Assembly (NCBI RefSeq): GCF_007994075.1
Contig: NZ_VIWU01000001.1
Coordinates: 7,440,001 to 7,504,000 of the forward strand
Direction: 5' to 3'
DNA from: Pseudonocardia hierapolitana
GTDB lineage: Bacteria; Actinomycetota; Actinomycetes; Mycobacteriales; Pseudonocardiaceae
Length of the DNA: 64,000 nucleotides
The stretch's first letter is position 1; each line of letters starts with the position of its first letter. Below, in pieces: positions 43,829 through 52,454 of the stretch. The notes beneath the pieces are model-generated. The model was not told the DNA's origin. It searched no databases and saw only the letters and a list, made by a program, of their open reading frames with translations. Made by a program: the position numbers and the translations under genes.

Positions 43829-44773
43829 ATGCGACCGTCTCATCTCGTGGACGTGCTCACGGACATGCTGCGGCGCTCCCGTGCGCGCGGGGCCGCGTTC
43901 TCGCACTCGACGGCGCGGGGTGCGTGGGGTGTGCGGTTCCCGCCGGCCACCCAGCTCGCCATCCACGGGATCCTCGGCGGCGAGGCGTTCGCGTGGACCG
44001 ACGCGCCGCACGGAGCCCGCCGCGTCCTTCCCGGCGACGTCGTCCTGATCCGGGGCCCGTCGCAGCACCACATGGGCCACGTGCCGGTGGCCGACCTCGT
44101 CCCGTTCGAGGGGCACCCGGCGTCCGCGCCACCGTCCGGGGGTGCGCTCCGGATGGAGTTCGGCTCGGGGGCGGGCGACCCGACCACGTTCTTCTGCGGC
44201 GCCTACCGCTTCGAGGGCGACCTCTGCGCCGGCCTGCTCGCCGGGCTGCCGGGACTCACCGTCGTGCGCCCGCGCGCCGGCTCCGGCCTGCGCGCCACGC
44301 TCGACGTGTTCGCGGGCGAGGTCCTCCAGGAGGGGCCCGGCCAGCAGGCGCTGCTGGACAGCCTCCTGGACGTGATCCTCGTCCAGGCGTTGCGGGAGCA
44401 GCTCGCGGCCGACCTGGACGCCGCCCCCGCCTGGTTCCGCGCCATGGCCGACCCGGGGGTCGGAGCGGCGCTGCGCGCCATCCACGCCGACCCGCAGCGG
44501 GAGTGGACGGTCGCCGGCCTGGCGGCCGAGGCGTCGCTGTCCCGGGCGACCTTCGCGCGCCGCTTCACCAGGCTGCTCGGGCTCGGCCCGCTGGGGTACG
44601 TCACGGACTGGCGGATGGCGCTGGCGCGCGAGCAGCTGCGCGCAGGCGAGGCGAGCCTGGCCGCCATCGCCCGCTCGCTCGGCTACGCGTCGGAGTTCTC
44701 GTTCGCGGCCGCTTTCAAGCGCCACCACGGGGTGGCCCCGGGCCGCTGGCGCGCCACCGCGAGATCGGCCTGA
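43829..44773 (+). CDS. AraC-family transcriptional regulator (cupin-type)
   Basis: A 314-residue AraC regulator with an N-terminal cupin/AraC-binding domain of the type found with NAD(P)H-quinone-reductase neighbours, and a C-terminal double helix-turn-helix (about residues 205-305: WTVAGLAAEASLSRATFARRF and LAAIARSLGYASEFSFAAAF). It likely activates or represses the divergent quinone-oxidoreductase-like gene. ATG start, though a GTG (VDVLTDM) six codons downstream would also fit. Effector unknown. Confidence 0.88.
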   Translation: MRPSHLVDVLTDMLRRSRARGAAFSHSTARGAWGVRFPPATQLAIHGILGGEAFAWTDAPHGARRVLPGDVVLIRGPSQHHMGHVPVADLVPFEGHPASAPPSGGALRMEFGSGAGDPTTFFCGAYRFEGDLCAGLLAGLPGLTVVRPRAGSGLRATLDVFAGEVLQEGPGQQALLDSLLDVILVQALREQLAADLDAAPAWFRAMADPGVGAALRAIHADPQREWTVAGLAAEASLSRATFARRFTRLLGLGPLGYVTDWRMALAREQLRAGEASLAAIARSLGYASEFSFAAAFKRHHGVAPGRWRATARSA

Positions 44774-44844
44774 GCGTTCGGGCGGTCAGCTCAGCGCCTA
44801 TGCGCCCAGCCGGGTCAGCCACTGGCTTCGGAAGGTCAGGTCGC

Positions 44845-45801
44845 TCACCACCGCCGGTGTCGTTCAGGACCCTCCTGGGCGAGCCGCGACGCTGCGACCG
44901 TGAGCCAGCGGTCCACGTCGTCCGGGCCGTGGTGGCGGATCGCCCAGTCGACCTGCCGCAGGCCCATGTGCGCCCAGTAGGCGCGCAGGGTGGCGGGGTC
45001 GATCAGGTCGTCGATGCGGTTGTCGAGCCAGCGGGCCGCGGCCGAGCGGGCGGACCGGTCCTGGCCGTCGACGCCGGGCACGGCGAGGTCGAACCGCAGG
45101 GTGACCAGCGCGAAGCGGAGGTCGCCGCGGGCCACGCCGTCCCAGTCGACGACGCCGGTGACGGCGCCGGTGCGGTCGACCAGCACGTTGCCGGGGTGGA
45201 GGTCCATGTGCACGAGGTCGTCGCCCGCCATGCGGTGGGGTGACGCGGCACCGATGCGGCGCACGAGGTCGAGCAACCGCCGGGTGCGGTCGTCGTACTG
45301 CGCGAGCGTCTCGTGCAGGCAGAAGCCCGGCCCGCTGCGCAGCAGGTGCAGCTCGGCGGCCGGGACGTCGATGCGCCCGCGCAGGAGGCCCGCACCCCGC
45401 CGGGCGATGGCGACCAGGTGCTCGATCAGCGCGAGGTCGACGCGGGAGGGCGGCTCGCCGGGGAGCCGCTCCTGCACCACGGCGATCCGGTCGGGCAGCC
45501 GCGTGACGAGCTCGTAGCGGGGTGCGGGGATCCCGGCGTCTCGGGCGATGTCGAGCAGCTCGCCGGTCCGCTCGATGCGGGCCCACGCCGCGTCGGTGGC
45601 GTCGCCCCAGTGCGTGAGCACGCCTTCGTGGCCGTCCGGCCAGCGCACCAGCGCCGCTCCGACCTGGCCGCCGGGCAGCGGCGAGAGCAGCTCGAGCTCG
45701 GTGCCCGTGGCCGCGCGCAGCTGCTCGAGGAGGTCCGGGGCGTCGAGCCGGGGGACGGGTGGGAGGGGGGCCGGGGTGGCGGTGTCGGGAGCGTCGGGCA
45801 C
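44845..45801 (-). CDS. phosphotransferase (APH/choline kinase family)
   Basis: A 318-residue protein of the APH family. The catalytic loop HMDLHPGNVLVD (Brenner motif HxDxxxxN) and the metal-binding VVDWDG are both complete. Members phosphorylate aminoglycosides, choline, sugars or homoserine; this one is not assignable to a drug class. GTG start. It lies 28 bp past the GH13 stop on the same strand, so it may be a downstream gene of that operon, and a sugar kinase role (maltose- or trehalose-type) is plausible, but I cannot show it. Confidence 0.8.
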   Translation of the reverse strand: MPDAPDTATPAPLPPVPRLDAPDLLEQLRAATGTELELLSPLPGGQVGAALVRWPDGHEGVLTHWGDATDAAWARIERTGELLDIARDAGIPAPRYELVTRLPDRIAVVQERLPGEPPSRVDLALIEHLVAIARRGAGLLRGRIDVPAAELHLLRSGPGFCLHETLAQYDDRTRRLLDLVRRIGAASPHRMAGDDLVHMDLHPGNVLVDRTGAVTGVVDWDGVARGDLRFALVTLRFDLAVPGVDGQDRSARSAAARWLDNRIDDLIDPATLRAYWAHMGLRQVDWAIRHHGPDDVDRWLTVAASRLAQEGPERHRRW

Positions 45802-45829
45802 AACCGGCCACCCTATGGGGATCGGCGCC

Positions 45830-47434
45830 TCAGCCGCGCGCGGTCGCCCCGTCGGCCGAGCGGAGCCAGCGGCAGCCGTACGGCGGCAGCGTGACCGCCA
45901 ACCGCCCGTCGTCGGCCACGGGGACCGGTTTCGCGCGCGGGTCGAGCACGTCGGTGAGCTGCGCGCCGGCGAGGTCGGCGAGCACGGGTGCGGCCTCGAC
46001 GTCGGCGTCCGCGAAGTTGTGCAGCGCCACCACCGACGCGCCGTCGGCGTCGCAGCGGTGGGCCAGCACCGGGCGGGCGTCGGGGCCCGGGTCGAGGCAG
46101 GTGTAGCGCCCCCACGGCAGTTCGGGACAGGCGCGGTAGCTGTCGACGAGCAGGCGCATCCAGTTCAGCAGCGAGTCCGGGTCGGCCTGCTGGTCGCTCG
46201 CCGCGTCCCAGTCCATGTCCGAGCGCACCGCGAACCGGCCGGGCAGGCTGAGGTCCTCCGCCATCCCGACCTCCTCGCCGTAGAACAGCACCGGCGTGCC
46301 GGGGAGGCTGAACAGCAGGCTGTAGACCATGCGGATGCGGCGCTGGTCGCCGCCGAGCATCGGCGGGAGCCTGCGGCGCAGGCCGCGGCCGTAGAGCTGC
46401 ATGTCCTCGTCAGGGCCGAAGGCGGCGAACACCTCCTGGCGCTGGGAGTCGCTGAGCTTGTCGAGCGTCAGCTCGTCGTGGTTGCGCACGAACGTCGCCC
46501 AGTGGCCGTCCTCGGGCGGCTCGGGGCGCCCCCGCAGCTTCTCGGCCAGCGGCTCGGCGTCGCCGCGGGCGAGGGCGAGGTACATGTGCTGCATGCCGAT
46601 GAAGTCGAAGCACATCGTCAGCTCGTCGGTGGAGCCGCCGCCGTCGGCAGCGCCGAAGAACGGCATCGTGTCCGGGTAGGGCAGGTTGACCTCACCGAGC
46701 AGCACGGCCTCCCCGTTGCGCCTGCGCAGGAACGCGCTGAGGTCGGCGAGGTAGTCGTGCGGGTCGGGGAGCTCCAACGCGTCGTCCTGCCCGGCCGTCT
46801 CGATGAGGAACGGCACCGCGTCCACCCGGAAGCCGGACAGGCCCAGCTCCATCCAGAAACCCATGATCCTGGCGATCTCGTCGCGAACGGCCGGGTTGGC
46901 GACGTTGAGGTCGGGCTGGTGCTTGTAGAACCGGTGCAGGTAGTACTGGCCTGCCTCCTCGTCGTACTCCCAGACGCCGGTCTCCTGGTCGGGGAACACC
47001 ACGCCCTGCGGGCCGTCCGCGGGCGGCTCGTCCTGCCAGACGTACCAGTCCCGGAAGCGCGAGTGCCGGCTGCGGCGCGCGTCCTGGAACCACGGGTGCT
47101 GGGCGGAGGTGTGGTTCACGACGAGGTCGGCGATCACCCGCATGCCGCGGTCCCGCGCGGTGCGGATCAGCTCGACCATGTCGCCGAGCGAGCCGAGCCG
47201 CGGGTCGACGCCGTAGAAGTCGACGATGTCGTAGCCGTCGTCGCGGTCCGGGGTGGGGAAGAACGGCATCAACCACAGGCAGGTGACGCCGAGCCGGTCG
47301 AGGTGGTCGATGCGCTGGATCAGGCCCTGGACGTCACCGCGGCCGTCGCCGTCGGAGTCGGCGAACGTCTCGATGTCGAGGCAGTAGATCACCGCGTTCT
47401 TCCACCAGAGGTCCGAGGTCCGCGTGAGCCTCAC
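45830..47434 (-). CDS. GH13 alpha-amylase/trehalose synthase-like protein
   Basis: A 534-residue GH13 protein. The barrel triad is intact: D205 in SGFRVDAVPFL, E248 in LLGEVNLP and D320 in FVRNHDELT, with ADLVVNHTS at region I. The text resembles trehalose synthase/maltokinase-linked amylases more than the two other GH13 enzymes of the window. GTG start overlaps the stop of the flavin oxidoreductase gene (GTGA), so the two are co-produced. The pairing of this amylase family with a TIGR03885-type oxidoreductase recurs in actinomycetes; the joint function is not known. No signal peptide. Confidence 0.9.
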   Translation of the reverse strand: MRLTRTSDLWWKNAVIYCLDIETFADSDGDGRGDVQGLIQRIDHLDRLGVTCLWLMPFFPTPDRDDGYDIVDFYGVDPRLGSLGDMVELIRTARDRGMRVIADLVVNHTSAQHPWFQDARRSRHSRFRDWYVWQDEPPADGPQGVVFPDQETGVWEYDEEAGQYYLHRFYKHQPDLNVANPAVRDEIARIMGFWMELGLSGFRVDAVPFLIETAGQDDALELPDPHDYLADLSAFLRRRNGEAVLLGEVNLPYPDTMPFFGAADGGGSTDELTMCFDFIGMQHMYLALARGDAEPLAEKLRGRPEPPEDGHWATFVRNHDELTLDKLSDSQRQEVFAAFGPDEDMQLYGRGLRRRLPPMLGGDQRRIRMVYSLLFSLPGTPVLFYGEEVGMAEDLSLPGRFAVRSDMDWDAASDQQADPDSLLNWMRLLVDSYRACPELPWGRYTCLDPGPDARPVLAHRCDADGASVVALHNFADADVEAAPVLADLAGAQLTDVLDPRAKPVPVADDGRLAVTLPPYGCRWLRSADGATARG

Positions 47435-48408
47435 GCCGTCTCCTCCCGCAGCTGGGGGAGGACCTTGGCGCCGAACGCGTCGACGAACGCCTCCTGGTCG
47501 GCGAGCTCCTTCGCGACGTGGTGCAGCGTGATCTCGTCGAACCCGAGCTCCGCGTACTCGGCGAGCTGGGCGGTGTGCCGGCCCAGGTCGTGGGAGATCA
47601 CGACGGGTCCGTGCAGCGCGCTGCGCGGGACGTGCTCGGAGACGGCGTCGAAGACCGCGGCCGAGTCGATGTCCCAGCAGGCCGGGGGCGGGAAGACGTT
47701 GCTGCGCCACTGGTCGTGGGCGATCGCCTCGGCGCGGTCCGGGTCGGGGTCCCAGCACAGGTGCACCTGCAGGTGCAGCCGGCCGCGCCCGCCGGCGTCG
47801 CGGTAGGCGGACACGATCTCGCGCAGCGTCTGCACGGGCTGGTTGATCGTGATGAGGCCGTCGGCCCACTCGGCGCACCAGCGCGCGGTCGCGGCGCTCA
47901 CGGCCGCGCCGACCAGCGGTGGTGGTTGCGGGGGCAGCGTCCACACCCGCGCCCGGTCCACGCGGACGAGGCCGTCGTGGCTGACCTCCTCGCCCCGCAG
48001 GAGCGCGCGGATCACGTCCACGCACTCGCGCAGCCGCGCGTTGCGGATCTCCTTGCGCGGCCACGGGTCGCCGGTGACGTGCTCGTTGCTCGCCTCGCCG
48101 GTGCCCAGCGCCGCCCAGAACCGGCCCGGGTACATCGCCGCGAGGGTGCCGATGGCCTGCGCGATGATCGCCGGGTGGTAGCGCTGGCCCGGAGCCGTCA
48201 CCACCCCGAACGGGAGCGACGTCGCCTGCATCGCCGCGCCGAGCCACGACCACGCGAACGCCGACTGGCCCTGGCGGGCGCTCCACGGGGAGAGGTGGTC
48301 CGACGACATCGCGGCGTCGAACCCGGCATCCTCGGCGCGGCGGACCGCGGCCAGCAGCGCACCGGGATGGACCTGCTCGTGGGAGGCGTGGAAGCCGAAG
48401 AGCGCCAT
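47431..48408 (-). CDS. TIGR03885-type LLM flavin-dependent oxidoreductase
   Basis: A 325-residue luciferase-like monooxygenase-fold enzyme. The N-terminal MALFGFHASHEQVHPGALLA, the SDHLSPWSARQGQSAFAWSW segment and LPFGVVTAPGQRYHP match the TIGR03885 group, described as FMN- rather than F420-dependent members of a mostly F420-using superfamily. ATG start; an upstream in-frame extension of 22 residues lacks similarity. Its stop overlaps the start of a GH13 gene. Its substrate is unknown; a sugar-linked redox step is suggested only by the neighbour. Confidence 0.88.
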   Translation of the reverse strand: MALFGFHASHEQVHPGALLAAVRRAEDAGFDAAMSSDHLSPWSARQGQSAFAWSWLGAAMQATSLPFGVVTAPGQRYHPAIIAQAIGTLAAMYPGRFWAALGTGEASNEHVTGDPWPRKEIRNARLRECVDVIRALLRGEEVSHDGLVRVDRARVWTLPPQPPPLVGAAVSAATARWCAEWADGLITINQPVQTLREIVSAYRDAGGRGRLHLQVHLCWDPDPDRAEAIAHDQWRSNVFPPPACWDIDSAAVFDAVSEHVPRSALHGPVVISHDLGRHTAQLAEYAELGFDEITLHHVAKELADQEAFVDAFGAKVLPQLREETA

Positions 48409-48479
48409 GGAAACCCCTGTCCCGCCCGGAGGCCGGAGCCCCGCGGTGGGCGGCGGCCGCGGGCGGGTACACATGGCTC

Positions 48480-48578
48480 GTGATCGCGTTCTACAGCCGC
48501 AGGCTCGGATGCCTCGGCTCGCTGGCGCTGTCGCTGCTGCTGACGGCGTGCCTCATCGTGCTGTTCCTGCTGCTCTGA
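48480..48578 (+). CDS. 32-residue single-span membrane protein
   Basis: GTG opens a short frame of 32 codons: a basic N-terminus (VIAFYSRRLGCLG) and a 20-residue hydrophobic helix (SLALSLLLTACLIVLFLLL). Small proteins of this form are common in actinomycetes and usually missed. No strong ribosome-binding site is seen, so the call rests on frame, charge distribution and the family-like N-terminus. It lies in the 185-bp gap between the oxidoreductase start and the end of the DUF2795 gene. If real, it is a membrane-anchored peptide of unknown role. Confidence 0.45.
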   Translation: MIAFYSRRLGCLGSLALSLLLTACLIVLFLLL

Positions 48579-48593
48579 GGCTCGGCGGCCCCG

Positions 48594-49040
48594 TCAGCCA
48601 CCGGGCCGTCCGCCGAGGTGCTCCTTGAGCTGCTTCATCACCTCGTTGGGCCCGTTGGCCCTGCCCACGCCCTTCAGGACGCCGACGAGGTCGTCGCCCG
48701 CCCCGTTCTTCTCGGCGAGCGCGGCGAGCTCCGTGCCGTCCATCGGGTAGTCGGCGCCCTTGAGGTACTTCTGCACCTCGTTGACCTGGAAGGCGGGCTC
48801 TTCGGTGTCCTTGTACTCCCGCTGCTCGGACTTGTTCCCGCCCGGCGTGGACCCGCCCAGGTCGCCCTTGAGCTGCTTCATCACCTCGTTGGGCCCGTTG
48901 GCCTTGCCCACGCCCTCCAGGGCGCCGACGAGGTCGTCGCCCGCCCCGTTCTTCTTCGCGAGTGCGGCGAGCTGCTTGCCGTCCATCGGGTAGTCGGCGC
49001 CCTTGAGGACGCGCTGCACTTCGGTCACCTGGAACGCCAT
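48594..49040 (-). CDS. tandem DUF2795 protein
   Basis: A 148-residue protein made of two copies of the DUF2795 domain: about residues 1-60 and 85-145, each with the pattern EVQ-LKGADYPMDG followed by LAAL-KKNGAGDDLVG-L and NGPNEVMKQLK. The linker STPGGNKSEQREYKDTEEPA is charged and probably disordered. DUF2795 has no proven function; duplications are common. ATG start. The two DNA copies are alike enough to suggest recent internal duplication or gene conversion. Confidence 0.88.
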   Translation of the reverse strand: MAFQVTEVQRVLKGADYPMDGKQLAALAKKNGAGDDLVGALEGVGKANGPNEVMKQLKGDLGGSTPGGNKSEQREYKDTEEPAFQVNEVQKYLKGADYPMDGTELAALAEKNGAGDDLVGVLKGVGRANGPNEVMKQLKEHLGGRPGG

Positions 49041-49077
49041 GGCCCGGGTCTACCCGGCCCGGCCGTCCCTATTCGGC

Positions 49078-50304
49078 TCAGAACTCGGTGCCGTGCTCAG
49101 GCGTGCGCTCACCCCGGAACGCGGCGGTGAGGCGGCGCAGCACGGCCGGGTCGTCGACCCGGAGCAGCCCGGCCCTGGCGAGGGAACCGGCGTGTGCGCC
49201 GCCGAACAGCAGCGACCCCAGCGCGACCATCTCGATCCCGACGACCGGCGCGCCCGCCTCGGCCGGGGCGCACTCGGCCCCCTCCGGCCCGCCCCGCAGC
49301 CGGAAGCGCCCGCCCCGGTCGAGGAACGGATCGCGTACGTCGAGGACGACGTCGACCTCGGTGGCGTAGCGGCGGGCCGACAGCGCGGCCGGTACGTCGA
49401 GCACCCGGGCCCACACGCCGTCCCACTGGCCGACGGTGCGCAGCTGTCGGGGATCGGCGAGCAGGAACTGCAGCGGCTCCGCGGCGGCGAGCGACTTCGC
49501 GGAGACGGTCTCGACGAGGTCGAGGGCGAGCACGGTGCGCCACAGCGCGATGTAGGCATCGTCGGTGGCCGTGGCCATCTCCCAGATGCGGCAGGTCCGC
49601 GTCGCGCGGTCGATGCGGTAGGAGAGGTAGCCGTCGGGGTGGACCAGGTGGAACAGCGCCGTGGCGCCGCCCCGGTTCCACTCACGGTCGGCCAGGTGGA
49701 CGTCCCACCACCGATCGGCACGCGAGAGGGCGCCCGGGGTCTGTGCCGCCCACCTCGCGTGGATCTCCGGGGCGAGCCTGCGCAGCTCGGCCGTATCGAC
49801 CTGGCGCACGCCTCGCGGGTCGGGCACGTCGGACCGGAACGCGGCGCGCCTGCGCGTGATCTCGACCTCGCGGTGCTCGGTGGCGATCCCGTAGCCGAAG
49901 CGGCCGTAGATGGAGCCCTCGCTGGCGGTGAGGAGGGAGACGGCGATGCCGTCCGCGGCGAACCCGCGGTGCTGCTCGGCCAGGAGCGCCCGGAGGATGC
50001 CGCGCCGGCGGTGGGTGACCGCCACCGACACCCACGTCACGCCTTCGGCGGGGAGCGATGCGCCCCCGGGCAGCGTCACGTCGAACGGGTACGACCCGGT
50101 GACCCCGACGATCTCGCCCCGGTCCTCGGCGACGAGGAAGCGGTCCGGGTCGAACAGCACCCCGATGTCCTCCAGCTGACCATCGCTGTAGTGCTCGCCG
50201 AACGACCGCCCGTCGACAACGGCGATGGCCGGGAGGTCGGCGGCGGTGGCCCGCCGCAGGGCGACCGACGGGGGGATGGGGGACGGCGCGTCGTGGTTCG
50301 GCAC
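49078..50304 (-). CDS. eis: Eis-family GNAT acetyltransferase
   Basis: A 408-residue protein of the Eis family of three-domain N-acetyltransferases. It has the acetyl-CoA loop THRRRGILRALLAEQ near residue 95, the tyrosine-bearing GSIYGRFGYGIATEHRE, and a C-terminal phenylalanine whose free carboxylate acts as base in mycobacterial Eis (here ending HGTEF). Mycobacterial Eis acetylates aminoglycosides at several amines and also polyamines or proteins; this protein may do so too, giving low-level drug modification, but resistance is not shown. GTG start. It lies between the DUF2795 gene and a glycosyltransferase, with no operon link. Confidence 0.88.
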   Translation of the reverse strand: MPNHDAPSPIPPSVALRRATAADLPAIAVVDGRSFGEHYSDGQLEDIGVLFDPDRFLVAEDRGEIVGVTGSYPFDVTLPGGASLPAEGVTWVSVAVTHRRRGILRALLAEQHRGFAADGIAVSLLTASEGSIYGRFGYGIATEHREVEITRRRAAFRSDVPDPRGVRQVDTAELRRLAPEIHARWAAQTPGALSRADRWWDVHLADREWNRGGATALFHLVHPDGYLSYRIDRATRTCRIWEMATATDDAYIALWRTVLALDLVETVSAKSLAAAEPLQFLLADPRQLRTVGQWDGVWARVLDVPAALSARRYATEVDVVLDVRDPFLDRGGRFRLRGGPEGAECAPAEAGAPVVGIEMVALGSLLFGGAHAGSLARAGLLRVDDPAVLRRLTAAFRGERTPEHGTEF

Positions 50305-50359
50305 GAGACCGCAGTCTGCTGCGGTCCGCTGCCGGAGTCGACCGGATTGGTCGGCGGAT

Positions 50360-51484
50360 TCAGGGGTGAACGGCCGTCCGCGCCAGCACGTCGTCGTAGA
50401 CGCCGCGCAGGCGCCGCGCCCAGCCGGCCGCGTCGTACTGGGCGAGGAATCGCGCCCGCGCCGCCGCGGCCATCCGCGCGCGCCGCTCGTCGTCCTCGGT
50501 GAGGCCGACGAGCGCGTCCACGAGCGCGGGCGCGCTCATCGGGACGAGGACGCCTGCCGCGGGCGTCACGATCTCGGGGATGCCGCCGACGCGCGTGGCG
50601 ATCACCGGTACGCCCGCGGCCATCGCCCGCAGCAGCGTGGTGGGCGCGGCACCGGTGCGCGGGGTGTGCACGACGAGGTCGGCGGCGGCGAGCAGCCCCG
50701 CGGGGTCCTGGTGGCGGTGGACGAAGCGGACCCGGCCGGACAGGTCGTCGTTGCGGTCGACGCGCGACTCCAGCCACGGCCGCAGCGGGCCGTCGCCGGC
50801 CAGCGCGACCGCGAGCGGCAGCTTGTCGGGCAGCGCCTCGACGGCGTCGAGGAGGAGCTCGTGGCCCTCGCCGCGGCGCATCGGCGCGCTGCTGACCAGC
50901 AGCACATCGTGGTCGGCGACGTCGAGGGCGGCCCGGCGGGCCCGTCGGGCGGCGCGGTCGGGTACTCCCGGGTCGGCCACGCCGTTGGGCACGAGCACGA
51001 GGTTGCGACCCGACCCGGCGAGCCCCCGGTACCACTCGAGCTGGACCTGCGAGATCGCGATCGTGCGGGCCATGAACTGCCGCCGGGCGAGGATGCGGGT
51101 GGTCCGCTTCAGCCGGTCGGCCCGGTCGGCCGGCATGTTCTCGATCCGGTGGAGCGTGGACACCGCGGGGATCCGGTTGCGGACCGCCGCCGCGACCCCG
51201 ACCACGTCCGCGGAGGGCAGGTGGGTGTGCACGAGCTGCACCCCGTGTGCGCGCAGCTGCGCGGCCGTGCGCGCCACGGAGCGCGGGTCCCAGCGGGCCA
51301 GGCCCAGCTCGACGACCGGCACGCCGAGCCGGCGCAGCGGGCTGACGAGCGTGGTGTCCGATGTGGTGGCGAGGGCGATCACCACGAGCTCGATGCCGGC
51401 GTCGCCCGCCGCGCTCGCCAGGTCGACCAGGCCGATTTCCGGGCCGTTCGGGTTCAGGGTCGGGACGAGGTGCGCGATCCTCAC
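50360..51484 (-). CDS. glycosyltransferase family 4 protein
   Basis: A 374-residue GT-B glycosyltransferase of family 4. N-terminal RIAHLVPTLNPNGPEIGLVDL forms the acceptor lobe, and the C-terminal nucleotide-sugar site has GVPVIATRVGGIPEIVTPAAGVLVP, with the EX7E-like glutamate pair reduced in the usual position. It would add a sugar to a lipid or protein acceptor; the sugar is unknown. GTG start with a GGAGAG site. A single gene between the Eis-like protein and the phosphodiesterase. Confidence 0.87.
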   Translation of the reverse strand: MRIAHLVPTLNPNGPEIGLVDLASAAGDAGIELVVIALATTSDTTLVSPLRRLGVPVVELGLARWDPRSVARTAAQLRAHGVQLVHTHLPSADVVGVAAAVRNRIPAVSTLHRIENMPADRADRLKRTTRILARRQFMARTIAISQVQLEWYRGLAGSGRNLVLVPNGVADPGVPDRAARRARRAALDVADHDVLLVSSAPMRRGEGHELLLDAVEALPDKLPLAVALAGDGPLRPWLESRVDRNDDLSGRVRFVHRHQDPAGLLAAADLVVHTPRTGAAPTTLLRAMAAGVPVIATRVGGIPEIVTPAAGVLVPMSAPALVDALVGLTEDDERRARMAAAARARFLAQYDAAGWARRLRGVYDDVLARTAVHP

Positions 51485-51542
51485 ACTGCTCTCCCCGTTG
51501 TCGCCTCGCTCCGCTGGGTGACCGCCACGCTACCCGAACGGG

Positions 51543-52409
51543 TCAGTTGCTCCAGACCGCGCGGAAGGCCGTGATGGCCGGCTCCATCGTCGCGGCCGGG
51601 ACGTCCGACATGCGCCGCGCGCCGATCGGCACGCTCGTGGTGATCAGTGCGTCCGGGAACAGGTCGATCCGGCTCACCGACGGAGTGGCCAGCCCGCGCA
51701 GTGCGGCGCCGGGGGCGAACGGGTCGAGGGTGGTGGCGAGCGGGCCGCCGGTCCAGACCGGCACCCCGGCGAGCGTGCCGGAGCTGACGACGTGGGTGTG
51801 CCCCGCCAGCACCAGCCGCACGTCCGTGCCCGCGACGGCGGCCGCGAGGTCGCCGCGGCGGAGCAGGGGGATGGAGGCGGCGAGCGGTGCGGCGCTCGGC
51901 AGCGGCGGGTGGTGCACGGCCAGTACCGTGCCGGACGGCGCGGGCTCGGCGAGCTCGCCGCGCAGGCGCTCCAGTTGCTGGGGCGTCAGCTCTCCGTGTC
52001 CCTGGCCGGGGACGGTGCTGTCCAGCGCGATGATCCGCAGGTCGCCCACCCGGACGGTGTGGTCGAGCGGGTCCGCCGACGGCGGCTCGTCCATCAGGTG
52101 CTCGCGCAGGGCGGCGCGGTCGTCGTGGTTGCCCGCTACGTAGACGAGCTGGGCGCCGGTGCGGGCCGCGACGGGTTCGACGATCGCGCGCAGTCGGCGG
52201 TACTGCGCGGGCCGCCCGTGCTCGGCGAGGTCTCCGGTGAGGACGAGCGCGGCGGGCCGGAGCGCGGAGGCCTCGACGGCGTCGAGCGCCTCCGCGAGCA
52301 CGGCGGCGGTGTCGACGCCGCCGGGGAGCTCCTCGCCGTCCTCGACGATGTGCAGGTCGGTGAGCTGGACGAGCGTGCAGGTAGGGGAGGGGTGCGTCAC
52401 ACCGGCCAT
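51543..52409 (-). CDS. metallophosphoesterase, CpdA-like
   Basis: A 288-residue calcineurin-type phosphoesterase. All metal-binding blocks are seen: TDLHI, TGDLAEHG, GNHDDR, VHHPPL and GHTHVV. Proteins of this form include class III cyclic-nucleotide phosphodiesterases, so hydrolysis of cAMP or another nucleotide is possible. ATG start (an upstream alternative would add eight residues). It is divergent from an MFS exporter with 45 bp between them. Substrate is a family-level guess. Confidence 0.88.
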   Translation of the reverse strand: MAGVTHPSPTCTLVQLTDLHIVEDGEELPGGVDTAAVLAEALDAVEASALRPAALVLTGDLAEHGRPAQYRRLRAIVEPVAARTGAQLVYVAGNHDDRAALREHLMDEPPSADPLDHTVRVGDLRIIALDSTVPGQGHGELTPQQLERLRGELAEPAPSGTVLAVHHPPLPSAAPLAASIPLLRRGDLAAAVAGTDVRLVLAGHTHVVSSGTLAGVPVWTGGPLATTLDPFAPGAALRGLATPSVSRIDLFPDALITTSVPIGARRMSDVPAATMEPAITAFRAVWSN

Positions 52410-52427
52410 CCTGCCGCAGCAGATACT

Positions 52428-52446
52428 TAGCAACGCTATCTATAAT
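52428..52446 (+). promoter_or_regulatory. promoter and operator of MFS gene
   Basis: TAGC-AAC-GCTA is a 4+3+4 inverted repeat at 52428-52438, directly followed by TATAAT at 52441-52446, a perfect -10 element. The MFS start lies eight bases further on, so the mRNA is likely leaderless. The inverted repeat would cover RNA polymerase and fits a MarR- or TetR-type operator. Confidence 0.5.
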
Positions 52447-52454
52447 CGGGTGCC

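Noticed and set aside
50304..50360. Eis and glycosyltransferase as an operon
   Set aside because: 55 bp apart without overlap, unrelated functions, no shared signal.
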